DNA from: Pseudorasbora parva
Lineage: Eukaryota; Chordata; Actinopteri; Cypriniformes; Gobionidae
Direction: 5' to 3'
Assembly (NCBI RefSeq): GCF_024679245.1
Contig: NC_090178.1
Span: 48,082,925-48,146,924 of the forward strand
Length of the DNA stretch: 64,000 nucleotides
Positions 46,839-59,296 of the stretch are shown piece by piece. Position numbers and translations under genes: made by a program. The first letter of the stretch is position 1, and every line of letters starts with the position of its first letter. The notes under the pieces were generated by a model. It did not search any database, was not told the origin of the DNA, and saw only the letters and a list, made by a program, of their open reading frames with translations.

Positions 46839-48118
46839 CAAATAACCAATCAACTAAACTAAACAACCAACCATCCAACTAAACAACCAACTAACCAAGC
46901 AACTAAATCAAATCAAAAGGGTGAAACATAGCAAAGGCCATAAGAGGCCTCAGTAATTGTAAACTGTAAATTGTAACTGTAATTGTAAAAAAAATAATTT
47001 GTGTTCAGTTTTAAATGTAATTTAAAGATTGTCTGTTTCATTCTGAACAGTTAAATTAGTTTCATGTGCTTTTTGGCATCATCCAGGACACAGTTTTTTT
47101 TTTTTTTTTTTTTTGACATAATACTCAAGAGGGTTTTTGACAGCAGGGCAGTACAAAGAAGCTGGCAAATAAACTAAGAACTACTTGCAGATGCCTTTTC
47201 ACTGCCTCCACACCTCCAGTGCTGATGATGAGAACAGCACAAAATACATCAGCACATTCCCTGCTCTGTCTCATCTGCTGTCTTGTGCACCTCATGAGCC
47301 AAATATCAGTGGACATGCAGAGGACAAATTTCCAGCTTTCTCCCAGCACTCTACATATACTGCTCAGCTTTCTTCACCTAGACACGTGTCATTGTGCTGA
47401 AGCTTCTATACTGGCAGCACAATGTCAGACACTGAATCACAGAATAAATATCTTTAGAACTGTGTTACTTTAAATATGATTTTGTTTGTTTTTAATTTTG
47501 GATGTGCTCATACAAAATCTCTGTGCTGATATAGAGTACTCACATCGGTCGATGCTGATATTGATAGTTTGGTGGTTGTCTTGAGCTTTTGTGCTGTAAG
47601 GTTTATGCTGTCGAATGCTTGTGCTGTAGACGGTATTACAAGTCTCTACACACATCACAGTATATGGTATTGCACAACATTTATTCATATTCAGTTAAGA
47701 ATATGCCTACATGTCAATTTTTCTTAGGGAAAAGAAAAATATCTCCCAACTAATGCTGTAAGCTATACATGGATTTTGAACATTACTATAATATTAAAGG
47801 TTAATGATAGCAATACAGCCCAAACTGTTCTATTCAACTGCTATTTATTTTCCAAAATAATAAGGAGTTCTACCAGAAAGACTCGGGAGAAATATATTGA
47901 CAATAGTGCATTTATTAACAGCTCAGCAAGCTGATAGTGTACAGAGTTATTTGGCGTAGGTCCCGTCCGTAGTGCATAATCCGAGGGTCTCGGATCTGCA
48001 TTTCCTGCCTGAGGACGAGGGCAGGGGCGCAGCCGACCCCCCGGAAGGGTATGGACAGGGCCATTCTGGTGGTGGTGAGGAGGATGGGGGTAATTGTCGC
48101 TTCAGTATCTGCAGGGTA
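46839..48118. other. unassigned; GC-rich patch at the right
   Basis: 47960-48110 is unusually GC-rich (GGGCAGGGGCGCAGCCGACC) and on the minus strand is followed by a TTAATAAATGCA polyadenylation-like site near 47915, so it may be the 3' end of a retroelement. No second copy is in the window. Confidence 0.35.
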
Positions 48119-48352
48119 TTCTCACAAAAATGCGTATAAATAGTACGAGTGTGCAATGTCGTGGAATGTATACGCCAAAACTCATTTTGGCATGTCTATG
48201 GCACGCGGTTTTTCGCGTGCATATGAGACGCATTTTATGGCGTATTATACATACGAACCCCCCACCCCACCCCACCACCCTAAACCTACCCAAGCGCGTG
48301 TCATATATACGCCATAAAGTGCGTATCATATGCACGCGAAAAACATCGTATC
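48119..48352. mobile_element. foldback MITE family F, copy 2 (truncated, inverted)
   Basis: Carries ATGCGTATAAATAGTACGAG at the left and the inverted centre CCCCACCACCCTAAACCTAC. The right arm stops at about 48352. Confidence 0.72.
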
Positions 48353-49832
48353 ATATCAAACATCGTCTTCCCAGCAGAACTTATGCTAAAGCTTTCATTT
48401 CTATACACACATTTTAATTACACATAAGACAGTTTTCATTGTCTTCATGATGTCAGGCACCAACCATATAATCCAATCATAAGCATACATCTTAAGATAA
48501 CTACACACATTCAGCATAATGCTAACACAGGACAAACAACTGAGGAAAAACATGGGAAGATAATCAACAGAACATGAAACCAATATTAAAAAAAAAAAAA
48601 AAAAGTGTCCCAGAGTGGATAAATCTGAAACCGACACCCTTGCATCTTCCTCTGTACAGCCAATCTGTATATTTTCCGCGCACGTAAATTTAGTGTCATT
48701 TAATCACTGTAGGGTAGGTTTAGGGTTGGGGTAGGTGTAAGCGTTGATAAATTGCAAATTTAGTCAGTAGTTGGCGATGTCACTGTGTAAAGAAACACAC
48801 ACTTAGACTGAACATACAATAAACATGCACATAATGTCACCATTTTCATAATGGTGATCATAACGGTACCATTTTCAAAAACGTGCAATTTTATATCCGT
48901 TTTCGGAAGTTTTGTGATTTTAGGCCCTCAATACACTGTTTTCATGTACATGAGCAGCCAAAACACATAAAACGTTTTCTGTTTTTAGTAGAACATTATA
49001 TCATATAAACACTCCTTAAACACAATCAAACTGAACATGTCCCTTACACATGACAGATTTATTCAAACATAAATACTTAACAGTCAATAAGCTCAAGTTA
49101 TATATACATTTAGGCCTAAATGTAACGTTAAGTGACCTGTTGTTTTACAAGGTGTTTTATTGACATCTTTCCTTGACTTTAACATTGATTACATGCTTAC
49201 ATGAGAGATTAATAATTTTAGTAATTTGTACTGTATCTTTCACCGTCTGTTCTGGTGTCCATCATGTTTACTTGCTCTGACTTGTAGTAAAGTGGAAGAG
49301 ATGACTGATGACAGTATGGAAAGTGATACTGAGGCCACTAAATAACTTAACTGAGGACTTAACTAAAATTAAAAACTATGTTTCAAGAAAAAAAGAAAAA
49401 AAAAGTTTGATATTGGAGTATGCATATGTAACTTGAAATATTTCATAGACATTAGATTATTGTGGCAGGCGAAAGCATTGAATAGAAATTACCAAAAGTA
49501 GCATTATAACTCAATATACATGTACTTTCATATCAACATAAGCCCATTACTGACCTACAGTCCACAGCAATCCATTGTGCAACTGAATTTGTTAATCTGT
49601 GCGATGTAAAATCTACTGGACATTCACACAGGACAGGTTCTTTTCTTCCACCTGCAGTATTTAATAGTCATATACTGCATGCAGACAGGCTTGTGGGGCT
49701 TTTTTCAGCATTTCACACCATGAGCCCACATGTTATTGATCTCCAAAAATATTTATATAGAAGTTCTAAGACAATTTGGTGAAGTGACAGAAGAGAGGCA
49801 CTACATTGATGTTAACATGAGACATATTACCA
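48353..49832. other. unassigned
   Basis: A GTAGGGTAGGTTTAGGGTTG patch at 48707-48726 resembles the core of several fish repeats, but no ends were found. The rest is AT-rich with no coding. Confidence 0.35.
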
Positions 49833-50153
49833 CAACACGATCTCATGGTCATGCGTATAAATAGTACGAGTGTGAAGTCTCTTGGAATTTATACGCCAAA
49901 ATGAGTTTTGGCGTGCAAATGCTACACAATTTTTTGCGTGCATATGATACGCACTTTATGGCGTGCATATGACACGCTCTTGGATAGGTTTAGGGTGGTG
50001 GGGTGGGGGGTTCGTATGTATAATAAAGTGCGTAACATATCATGCACGTGAAAAAAACGAAGACCATATGCACGCCAAAACTCATTTTGCCGTATACATT
50101 CCACAAGATTGCAAACTCGTACTATTTATACGCATTTTCGTGAGATCGAGCTC
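49833..50153. mobile_element. foldback MITE family F, copy 3 (complete)
   Basis: Starts CAACACGATCTCATG and ends TGAGATCGAGCTC; a perfect 8-bp duplication TATTACCA flanks it (49825-49832 and 50154-50161). Inner arms as in copy 1. 321 bp. Confidence 0.85.
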
Positions 50154-50161
50154 TATTACCA

Positions 50162-51728
50162 ACACATGTACAGGAAACTCTGGCTTGCCTAATCTGTTCA
50201 TATGTTCTTCAAAGGCTGGGGAGGAAGTTTTCCACTGCACAGAATGAGGCTCTGCCCCAATATAATCAAAGACCTGCCCTCTGAGACCAACACATTATTC
50301 CTAGATAAAGAAGCCAGCACCCATTAATTACGAGACGCATAACAAGAGACAATGGCTGTGCGTGTCTAATGTTGCGGATCACCTAATCATTGGCAGAGTC
50401 TCAAAACCCCAGAGATTCATTGACAGTGAGATGTTTAACTGAGGCGCAGCCCTGCACAATTAGCCCATTCTCTCTAGCAACGAAGCACAGCATTCTGGGT
50501 CTTGTCTTGTATCAGCTGTGCAGTAAGTACCCCTAAGAGAGTTCATTAATCTCTACATGCCTAGCACTAACACCAATGGGTAATTGAGAGGTTAAGATTG
50601 ATTACTGGGAACAGATAATGGGTGATGTTTGCAAGTTGGGATTAGGCTACAAAACAGGTTTGGTTGCTCATAATATGTATGTGCTATGCATAAACACCGT
50701 AAAGAGCTCATGAATGTGTTGAGCCTGCAGAAATATATCAAATAATTATATTTTTCAGAATTAAGAATGATATGATCAGTCTACGTCTGACCACATTATG
50801 AGTTTGATAAATCATTAATTAATCCACAATGATTAATTACAAATTTCACATTAGTTACAGGGAGAAATAAATGAGCGGCTTATCGTGGATTAATATGATT
50901 ATCAATCCTATGACATTTACCATAACAACAGAATTGCTTCCACATTTCAATGATTACTTTTGTTAATTGGATATTCAAAAGTGGCAAATGACAGCCGAAT
51001 ACACACTGGCTGAACAAACTCCTTTTGCGTTCTGCCTTGGGGTAAGAGTTCGGATAATGGAGAGACTGTGTATTCTTGGGTGAATTTTGGGTGATCACAG
51101 AAAAAACAATCCTGCATAGAGCAGTGCACTGACTCTAAAAGATAAAAACACTGAACAATTTGATTGCATCATATGCCTGTATCATTTTTCTGCTGTAAGC
51201 TTCATAAACTATCTAATTAAGCTCTTTTGATCCTATTCTGAATTAAAGTGCTCCTATTATGGATTGTTCTACCTTTCATGTAGTGTGTAACATAGTGCTA
51301 AGTGAATGAAAACATCCTGCAAAGTTTTAAATATGAAAGTGCAGTGCATATAAAGTTATTGTTTCTCAAAAGTAAGAGTCGACGCTTAGTCATTTAAACA
51401 AATTTTCAATGACATCCCAACGAAACATTAGCATACTGCCCATCCACGCAGACACCAGATAACACTTTAACCCCTCAAACACCGCAGCGGATACTGGACA
51501 GCCTCATGTGGAGAAGATGCTGTGCTCTACAATGTGTTCATTGTTTTTCATATTGTGGATTTGGCTAACTTGCTAACTCATGTTATTAGTGTCCTACTGA
51601 AATACTGCTGTAAATCAGCTGTAGGACACTATTACCTACAACTGTGTCTATTAATGCAGATTGTCTGTATTCTTACTACTTTGAGTAAAGATAAAGGATG
51701 GAGCAAGATTTATTTTGCAAGATTTAAA
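50162..51728. other. non-repetitive stretch rich in homeodomain-type motifs
   Basis: No repeat recognised. 50300-50630 and 50790-51110 are dense in TAATTA, TAATTG, TAATCA and TAATCC-type cores, with near-palindromic CATTAATTAATCC and GATTAATTAC, and a GATTGATTA at about 50598. They look like typical vertebrate noncoding conserved sequence in composition, but conservation cannot be judged from one genome. Confidence 0.35.
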
Positions 51729-52265
51729 CAGCACTAGGTAACTTTTCAACCTTCATAATATATTTGCAAGACTCTTGTGATGATAAATCGACTTACAATA
51801 GGTTGAACGACACGTCTGCCATAGCCTGATGGGGTCTGTATCGTTTTTAATCGTACTTTTAAACTTTGGGTTTTGGGTAGTAACCCGAGAACAAAAAGAA
51901 CTACAAAATTCGACTGCTTTACGGCATATACGTCACTTCCACCAACACACACACTTCCTTACATTCGGACGTGCGAGCCCAACTTTGTTCATCGGATAAT
52001 ATAGTCATGTCCGAAGCAGCACAGACAAATAAGAAAGAAAAGGTTTTGTTGGAGGAAAGCAATAAGAGGAAACGAAAAAGTGATGTGATTAAAGGCAGGA
52101 CGAGGATCAACATGTGACCAGTGTTTGCTCGTCGGCGTGAGCTGAAGGAGGCGAGCCCGACCGATGCTGTCCTGCTTGTTAAGGTGATTACCGACCACTC
52201 AAACACTGAACTGAAGTATCATATAGATTCTGGAAAACGCTAACCAATAGACTACTATAATGACG
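51729..52265 (+). mobile_element. repeat Y (CAGCACTAGGTAAC end), copy 1, truncated
   Basis: Begins CAGCACTAGGTAACTTTTC. Its length matches the reverse complement of 61200-61734 with very high identity. It stops abruptly at 52265, where a different element fragment begins. Contains the short basic ORF at 52007-52243. Confidence 0.82.
52007..52243 (+). pseudogene. short basic ORF of repeat Y, with internal stop
   Basis: ATG at 52007 opens 36 codons to a TGA at 52115-52117; the same frame then stays open for another 41 codons to a TAA at 52241-52243. The product is strongly basic (KRKRKSDVIKGRTRIN) then amphipathic (RRRELKEASPTDAVLLV). The inverted copy at 61222-61455 has the same ORF with the same TGA and differs by one codon indel, so the stop was in the copied template. 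I do not recognise the family; it resembles short DNA-binding-like ORFs carried by fish transposons, but that is inference. Confidence 0.5.
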
Positions 52266-52650
52266 AAAGGGAATAAAAACATCATCACAGTAGTCCATAT
52301 GAATAGAATCTCTTGAAGCATCCAAAATACATTTGGGTCCAAAAATAACAAAAACTATGACTTTATTCAGGATTGTCTTCAATACATGGACCAAAATGTA
52401 TTTTCAATGCTTCAAGAGACTCTAATTAACCCACTGATGTCTCATATGGACTACTGTGATGATGTTTTTATTCCCTTTCTGGACATGGACAGTATAGTGT
52501 GCATACCCTTGCATACGCTCTCGGACTAAATATAAAATATCTTAAACTGTGTGTGAAGATGAACGGAAGTCTTACGGCTGTGGAACGACATTAGGGTGAG
52601 TCATTGAGAACATACATTACATTTTTGGGTGAATTAACCCTTTAATCTTT
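52266..52650. mobile_element. fragment of a TTAAAGGG-ended foldback element
   Basis: AGGGAATAAAAACATCATCA at 52267 is mirrored by TGATGATGTTTTTATTCCCT near 52460. The right end reads TTTTTGGGTGAATTAACCC and TTTAA. Probably joined to repeat Y by deletion. Confidence 0.6.
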
Positions 52651-53815
52651 GAGATGGTGGCCATGATTTTACCAAATAGGAGATGTTTCTGGATCAACAT
52701 CCTTGTCAACATTTCTATCTACCAATCAGATTTCAGTGTTAGAGTAAGAGTTTGGGTTGGGGGTGGAGGGGATCTACAATATTCTAATAAACTGTCAGAT
52801 TATTAAAACGTTTAATCTGCTGTGAAAAAATAAAGATGATATGATGTTTTGAATAACAAAGGAAATGTTGCTATTAAATTTGAAGTTATAGTTTGTCATA
52901 TGCAGAGAGCTGGGGATATTTTTTTAGTCTCTGGGGAAGAGTTTCTTTCAACACAACAAAGGGGGATTTCAATCAGCTCCTTTCTTTTGACTAAAAGAAT
53001 GGCACACTTTGATGTCCTATACTTTGATGGCTTAATATTGGTGTAAAATATGGATCAGTCCCTATCAGAGGGAATTAAAACATGCCCATTTAATGCTGGA
53101 AATCTGCACTGGTGTGGCATGAATATGACATTTAACCAAATATGATACAATATTTTCAAAGGCATTAAGTGAAGGCAGAAAATCGATGACACACACACAC
53201 ACACTCAAATAAAGCTCCGGAATATACCAGGACAAATTTAGCAAATAGAGTGAAGAGCAAAGAATACTCTAGAGTAGAGGAAAGCATTGAAATAATAATA
53301 GTTATTCAAAAATATGACAAAAGTTATGTAAATGATAAGAAAAGGCAACGTTCAATTATGCTTCACATCAGCATTTAGCTATCAGGGCTTTTGGGGATCT
53401 TGAATCCAGTGGTGTTTATAAGCACATATGTTGTGGACTCTATTTACCTCTCGTACATTACCTCTAATTAACCTTTCAGATATACTAAAAAATCTCTACA
53501 CTTCAGATAAAATTAACTTTTATTTGGTTGAAGCGCCTTTTGCTTTTAACACAGCCGCCAGGCGTTTTGAACAACAGTCTGATAGTTCAGCACATCTGTC
53601 TATCAAAAGAGCTCCAGATCGATCAAATTGCAGGGGATCTCCAGTCTTCAAGTCATTCAAAATTCTGATTGGATTGGGCTCATTCTTCGATGTTCCAAAA
53701 TATTCTTCTTCTTCTTATGAAGCCATTCCTTTGTTGAGTTCCTCTTCATCTTTAACATGGAGTCTTGCAGGTTCTGTGCCATTACTACTGGCATTTGTCA
53801 TTATCCATCATAGTG
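52651..53815. other. mostly unassigned; Tc1-type fragment at 53505-53770
   Basis: 53516-53770 (TTGGTTGAAGCGCCTTTTGC, then GGGCTCATTCTTCGATG) resembles the noncoding interior of a Tc1-type fish element on memory only. The rest is unassigned. Confidence 0.35.
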
Positions 53816-55050
53816 TTACAAGTATGCCTGTCTTGTCTGTTTTGGTTTAGCTTGTGTTTCTCCCCAGTTAGGTTAGTCATGTCAGTCACCTGTGCCTTGT
53901 CCTTCACCTGCACCCACGGAGCCCGGCCCACCAACAAAGGTCTGACCAGGTGCGTAAGCCGGCAACGCCGTACATCGCTGAGGGAGTCATTGTGGAGTTT
54001 GAGGGCTGGGATGAAAGCCCCGGCCACAACACCTCCACGGTGGATGAGATGCAGGAAGTCGCTGGCAGTCCCACAGAATAATTTTTTTTGAGGTGGACCT
54101 AATTGACTTTTTTGGAGAGGTTTTCCCTGTGCCCCCTGAATCTCCAGTGTTTTCCGAGTCTCCAGCGCCCCCAGTAGCTTCTGAGGTTGAAGAATTCCCA
54201 CCCAGCCTCCCTCTCCCACCTCCTCAGTTGGTCCATTCCTCAGTGCTTCCTTCGCTGCTGCCCTTCCTCCCCTCTGCGCCACCTACATGCTGTGTGGAGA
54301 CACTGAGTGTCTTCTGTCCACCAGCTCTGTCCAGCACTGAGGTTTCTCCATCTCCGCCTCCAGCCTCGGTGCCCCCGCTCTGCCTCGGCCCGTTGACTCT
54401 TCGGCACCCCCTTGGCTCCTTCCTCCCTCGGCTCCACCGGAAGCCTTTGGCCATACGGCTTCTCTCGCTGCGGTGTTACCTCGGTCTCCAGGACCATCGT
54501 CTACGCGGGGGCTCCTCGGCTCGTCAGCTCCATCTGAGGCTCCTTCTCCGTTGGTCATCCCCAGGGCGTCATCATCTGCACAGTCAACTCCTCCATGGCT
54601 CCTCCCACCATCGACTTCTGGCACACCATCTGGCTCCTGCTCCTGGCTTCCCTCTGGCTCCTCCCTTTCCACGCCTCCCCTTGGACTCCGTTTTCCCCTT
54701 GGACTCTGTTTACCACCCCTGACTGTTTCTTTTTGCTCCATGTCCTCCTCCTGAGCCCCCACCCTCCCTCCTCAGTTAATGTCTACGGCGAGAGGACGCG
54801 TCTTTCCGGGAGGGTGCGTAATATTACATGTATGCCTGTCTTGGTTTAGCTTGTGTTTCTCCCCAGTTAGGTTAATTAGTCATGTCAGTCCCCTGTGCCA
54901 TGTCCTTCACCTGCACCCCATTATCCTCATTTGCCCTGTGTATTTAAACCCTCAGTTTGCCCTCAGTGTTTTTCGGTTCTCGTTTGTATGTAGATGCGTG
55001 CTCCTAAGTTTCCTGTTCTCCTTCGTCTCCTTGCTCATTTGACCCCTGAA
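53816..55050 (+). mobile_element. nonautonomous LTR-type retroelement
   Basis: A direct repeat marks two LTR pieces: 53820-53930 and 54829-54925 share GTATGCCTGTCTTG, GTTTAGCTTGTGTTTCTCCC and TGTCCTTCACCTGCACCC. The left LTR is cut short. The right LTR has a TATTTAAACCCTC box at about 54940. Between them, a frame ends with VEFEGWDESPGHNTS near 54000 and a Pro/Ser-rich frame runs 54093-54722; these look like a decayed gag-like region without protease, RT or integrase. The polypurine tract is weak. Confidence 0.6.
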
Positions 55051-55864
55051 ATAGATTTACAGGGGCATTTTACCATTGTAATAATTGCCTTTATTAAATG
55101 CAAATGCGTTTATTTAATCAAATACCAATTTTAACCAATTACTTCCAACAGTCGGAATACATATAGACTGTTACCAATACAATTTATACATTTATCAACA
55201 CAAACAGCAGTTAAGGAAACATATTGGGGACATTCAAAAAAAAAAAAAAAAAGCAGGTTATGTGCCATACCCGTGTATGTTTAAGGTTAAGTAAGTGGAT
55301 AACCTCAACTTTTGGTTCCAAAAATGTAGCTTACTTACAGGCTATTTAAGTAGCTCTGAACTTAACCTGCTCTGGAGCAAATCGGGTTAGCATTAAAACT
55401 AAAAGCTCGCCAGTGTGTTCATGTTTTCACTTGACGGACTAAACAGACATTCATACTGTGTTTGCATTAAATTACATTACACCAGTTTGTTCTTCGATCT
55501 AGCTTGAGGTACTGATGACTTAAGGCTCCCCATTGTATGGATTTGAACAGATAAGACATTAGTTGCAAACCATTTTCTTTCTCTTTTCCAGTTATTTAGC
55601 TCCTGTGTTTCTTCTTCAACAGTCAAAACGTACAGTCAGCAGAAGTGGCACCATCTGCTCACATGAATAATTGACCATTCACTTTCTTCATCAGTTCCTA
55701 CCTGGTAACAGCAGGACAAGCTCACTTACAAATTTCCATAGATGAAAATTTTAAAATTAGCTCAAGCTTTAACAGCGAAATGGTATTTTCATGTTAAATT
55801 ATCTGACAAAGTGAGCTTAGATATACATCATTTGGCCATTTATTATTTTTAGTCAGTTGTTATG
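55051..55864. other. unassigned
   Basis: No recognised element, a short A-run near 55238, no coding. Confidence 0.35.
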
Positions 55865-56058
55865 TGGTCTCATTTTAGTTTAGGGTCCAATTCCTACTAA
55901 CTATTATTATTAACTACAGCGTTTGCCTCAATAAACCCAATCACTGCATGTTAATAGTTAGTAAGGTTAGTAAGTAGTAAAGGTTAGTAAGTTAAGCTTA
56001 GGTATTGAGTGATTAAGGGATGTAGAATATGATCATGCAGAATAAGGCATAAATATTA
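55865..56058 (+). mobile_element. TTAGTTTAGGGTCC-type MITE, copy 3, truncated
   Basis: GGTCTCATTTTAGTTTAGGG at the left and GAATATGATCATGCAGAATA at the right as in 18562-18827. The right third is missing where the next element starts. Confidence 0.7.
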
Positions 56059-56060
56059 TG

Positions 56061-56440
56061 TCACACCTTCCAGAGTGCCGATGATAGCCACCAGAAAGCG
56101 CACATCGGAAACTACATTTCCCATAACACAACGCATGGACTCATTGTGTTTGATTACTTCCACCTGCGTATCATTATTCTGTTATATGAACCCTGTTTTT
56201 TCACTGACTCTTTGTGAAGTCTTGTTTGTTACACTGCATTTTGAGTGTTATACTGGTTTTGCGTTTATTTTAATTTTTTTATCTTGCCTGTTTTCTTTTG
56301 CCTGTGTTTTCTACCCTGTTGCTCATTTGGATTGTTTGCTTGTGTGATTGACCTTTTGCTCATTTGATGGATTAGGATTCTGTATTGCCCCCCAAAAAAA
56401 TTTTTATTTAGATCTTCAACCCAAGTCTCAGAGAAGTTTG
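56061..56440 (+). mobile_element. possible solo LTR
   Basis: Begins TGTCACACCTTCCAG, contains AAACTACATTTCCCATAACA and a TATATGAACCC box, and ends at GTTTGTAACA. TG...CA ends and the lack of internal sequence fit a solo LTR, but no 5-bp duplication is seen. Confidence 0.42.
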
Positions 56441-57615
56441 TAACATCAAGAAAAGCTATGAATCACTTTGTAGAGAAAGTTGAACCTATAGACAGTTAAA
56501 ACGTAGTAAACATGGATATATGAGCGGGAACAGTGTTAAAACCACTGCAGCCTTCCATTTTCATCAGCCATGCTGGAGGAAGAATCGAATCCGTCATGCT
56601 AAACAAATAAATTTATTTACAGATATAAAGGATATAATTGAAACTGTAAAAACCAATGAGTTTCCAACTATTAAATGAAGGCTATGCGCTGTTATGTCAA
56701 AGATGCTGTTGCCTACAACGATTTCAAATTAAAATACAGGGCATTAATTTTTATACACTAACCAAAGCATGAAAAATAAATGTAATAGCATGAAACCTGG
56801 CAAAATACACAGCTTGGGTAAAAAATAAACCAGAAGGCCTTCGCTTTAGAGATGTCTTCTGTACCTTTTTGCTTATTTTTTCATTATTGTAATACTTGAA
56901 TATTCATATCCCACCATGTCATTCCAAGGGTGCATCTTTCTGTTGGGTAATGCCTAAGCAACTGATAATAGTACAATTAAGTTGTACTTATCACAGTCTC
57001 TAAACATGAAATTAAAGTGCATAATATGAAAATCCCACATTCTCAGACAGAACGTCTTACAGAATGAGTGAGTTTCAGTAAACCTTATAATCATCTCCCA
57101 GAAGAGCCAGAATTCAGGTATCTATCTGCACCAATGTGTGAGTGTGAGACAGAAATGGGATGGTGAGTGCAAAAGAGTGGGCAAGAAAAGAAAAGATAGA
57201 ATAGGTGAAAGAGATTGTCAGAAACCCAACTCACGCATTTCAGCAGTCAGCTGCATTCTGAAACGGGCTAAGGATGATTTGTCCGTTTCAGCAGATGATT
57301 TCAAATTTCTATCAGCCGAGAATGAATTGCTGCTTCTGCCAATATTGTCTGTCAGGATAGGAAAGGATATGTAATAATCAAATCATGTGTTGCTATCCAA
57401 AAACTAAAGCCCATCTCCTGTCTGACAGGGTTTAACTGGTGTTCTTTTATAACCAGATGCTTTCTAGAGTAGACAAAGGGATACACATTTTATGGATTTA
57501 CTAGGGTTTTGCAATGCTTTTTATCATTAATCATCTTCCTAAATACAAGTACACAATATTTCATAGTCGTTGTAGTGATTTTCAACCAAAATGATGCACT
57601 TTGAATATTCTTATT
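56441..57615. other. unassigned
   Basis: Apparently single-copy. The 78-codon frame at 57138 shows no family signature. Confidence 0.35.
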
Positions 57616-57730
57616 TTAATTTACATTACATTTATTCATTTAGCAGATGCTCTTTTATTGCAGAATACAAGAAGTGATCCATCATGAACAGGCAAAAAAT
57701 CAATAGTGCCTGAAATACTACGTTTTGGAC

Positions 57731-58615
57731 TAGGGGTGACCCTTAATAGTCGAAGATTCGATGCATCGATTTGCAGGACCGGATTCGACCACTCTCATGG
57801 TCGAATCTTCGCTGGTGTTATGAAACGAGGATCATACCATTTTATGGCAATATGGGGGTGCTCAATATTAGTGTTATAAAGACGTGTCGCAGCGCTGAGC
57901 GATCGCCCCTTTAAGAGCACTGAGCTTCCCACCGCCACGGACGCGCTGTGCCTTTAAAATCCGAGCACACACCGACGGCGGCATTCGACGCCTGTCTGCA
58001 GCGATTAAATGTTTATTTCCCTTAAATCGTGAATGTACATACTGATTTCACCCTGTGCTACAAGATACACTCATCGTGCAGCTCTTCTGTCAGAAGTTGA
58101 TTCAAAATTGAGCTTGCGCGTATATAATGTTCACGTCTGCCTGGTGTTTGATCCTGAGACACGGCACTGAGCTTCAGTCCGGTGTGCGACCCCCTTTAGG
58201 CACAATCGGCTTAAGAACGTGCATATAAACGCACTCAAAGTGTTCTTTTCCTCTCTAGGCAGGTATTTGTTTAGGTTTATTTATCAAAATGTTCTTTTAT
58301 ATATTTGTGTGATGTTCTGTGTTTCGATCGCGGCTTTTAAATCTTATGAGAGAACGGTTAATTTACGAATGTGTAGTGTAGCCTAGTTTTGATCACTTTA
58401 TTAAAAGTGGTGGCTGTGTGCCGTGTGTAAAGTAAAATAAAAATAGTCTTAGCCTCCTTCTGACTAGTGTCCTGCCCTTCCCAACCCATTTATATAATGT
58501 ATTTTTTTCCGGTCTATGGTTTACACACACACAGATGATTCGACTATCGGTCGACCATAGAGAGATTCGAAAATTCTGATTCGAATGTGTAAATCCTTAG
58601 TCGAGGACACCCCTA
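57731..58615. mobile_element. hAT-type element with TAGGGGTG termini
   Basis: Ends TAGGGGTGACCCTTAATAG and TAGTCGAGGACACCCCTA are inverted, with a perfect 8-bp duplication TTTTGGAC (57723-57730 and 58616-58623). Inner ends are rich in GATTCGA motifs. Carries at 58195-58236 a fragment of the GTTTACATG MITE (CGGCTTAAGAACGTGCAT). No transposase. Confidence 0.87.
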
Positions 58616-58680
58616 TTTTGGACAATGCTTAGAGTAGCATAAGCTAGAATAGGGATGGAATAGAGGACTTTTTTTGTGCC

Positions 58681-59296
58681 CTATTCCATGTGCTCACGGA
58701 AGAGATGAGTTTTTAGCTGTCTTTTGAATGTTGTGAGTGATTCTGCATTCTGGATGGAGGTGGGGAGATTGTTCCACCAGCAAGGATTGGTGAATGAACA
58801 TGTTCTGGACAGTGATTTCATGGCTCTCTGTGTTGTTACCACGAGCCATCGCTCCTTAGCCAAGCGAAGGCTTCTGTTGGGGTGACTCGTAGGAGCGAGT
58901 GGAAGTATGCGGGTGCTGAGCTTGCGGTGGATCTGTAAGCAAGTGTCAACGCCTTGAACTTGATGCGAGCAGTGAGTGGTATCGTGTGGAGAGAGATGAA
59001 GAGAGGTGAGACATGGGCCCTTTTTGGGTCGTTGAAGACAATACGTGCCACAGTGTTCTGAACCATTTGAAGCATCTCGATCACACACGATGGAAGTCCA
59101 GCCAGAAGCGCATTGCAGTAGTCAAGTCTAGAAATGACCGGGGCCTGGACGAGAAGCTGTGTTGCATGCTCTGTTAGGTATGGTCTCATCTTCCTGATGT
59201 TGTGCAGCGCAAACCTGCATGACCGAGCTGTCTTTGAGATGTGGTCTTTAAAGGTCAGCTGGTCATCTAAGGTCACTCCAAGATTCCCGACTGACC
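58681..59296 (-). pseudogene. L2 LINE ORF2 C-terminal fragment
   Basis: About 205 codons of the end of an L2-type reverse transcriptase ORF. The first part (59296 to about 58893) shows the LGVTLDDQLTFKDHI block, then SCRFALHNIRKMRPYLTEHA, VISRLDYCNALLAGLPSCVI and RAHVSPLFISLHTIPLTARI. The protein then shifts frame near 58893 and ends with SLRLAKERWLVV, NPCWWNNLP and LKTHLFREHME. The catalytic RT core and endonuclease are missing by 5' truncation. Confidence 0.82.

Larger units (their letters stand above)
57616..59296 (-). mobile_element. L2-type LINE, 5'-truncated, split by a hAT element
   Basis: On the minus strand the element runs from the reverse transcriptase C-terminal region (59296 down to 58681) through a 3' UTR and ends at 57616 with the LINE tail GCATCTGCTAAATGAATAAA. 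The UTR is interrupted by the hAT element 57731-58615. The 5' junction abuts a MITE fragment at 59303. Confidence 0.75.

Noticed and set aside
54093..54762. 209-codon Pro/Ser-rich ORF and overlapping antisense ORFs as host genes
   Set aside because: They lie between LTR-like direct repeats in low-complexity CT-rich DNA; a decayed gag-like region is more likely than a host gene.
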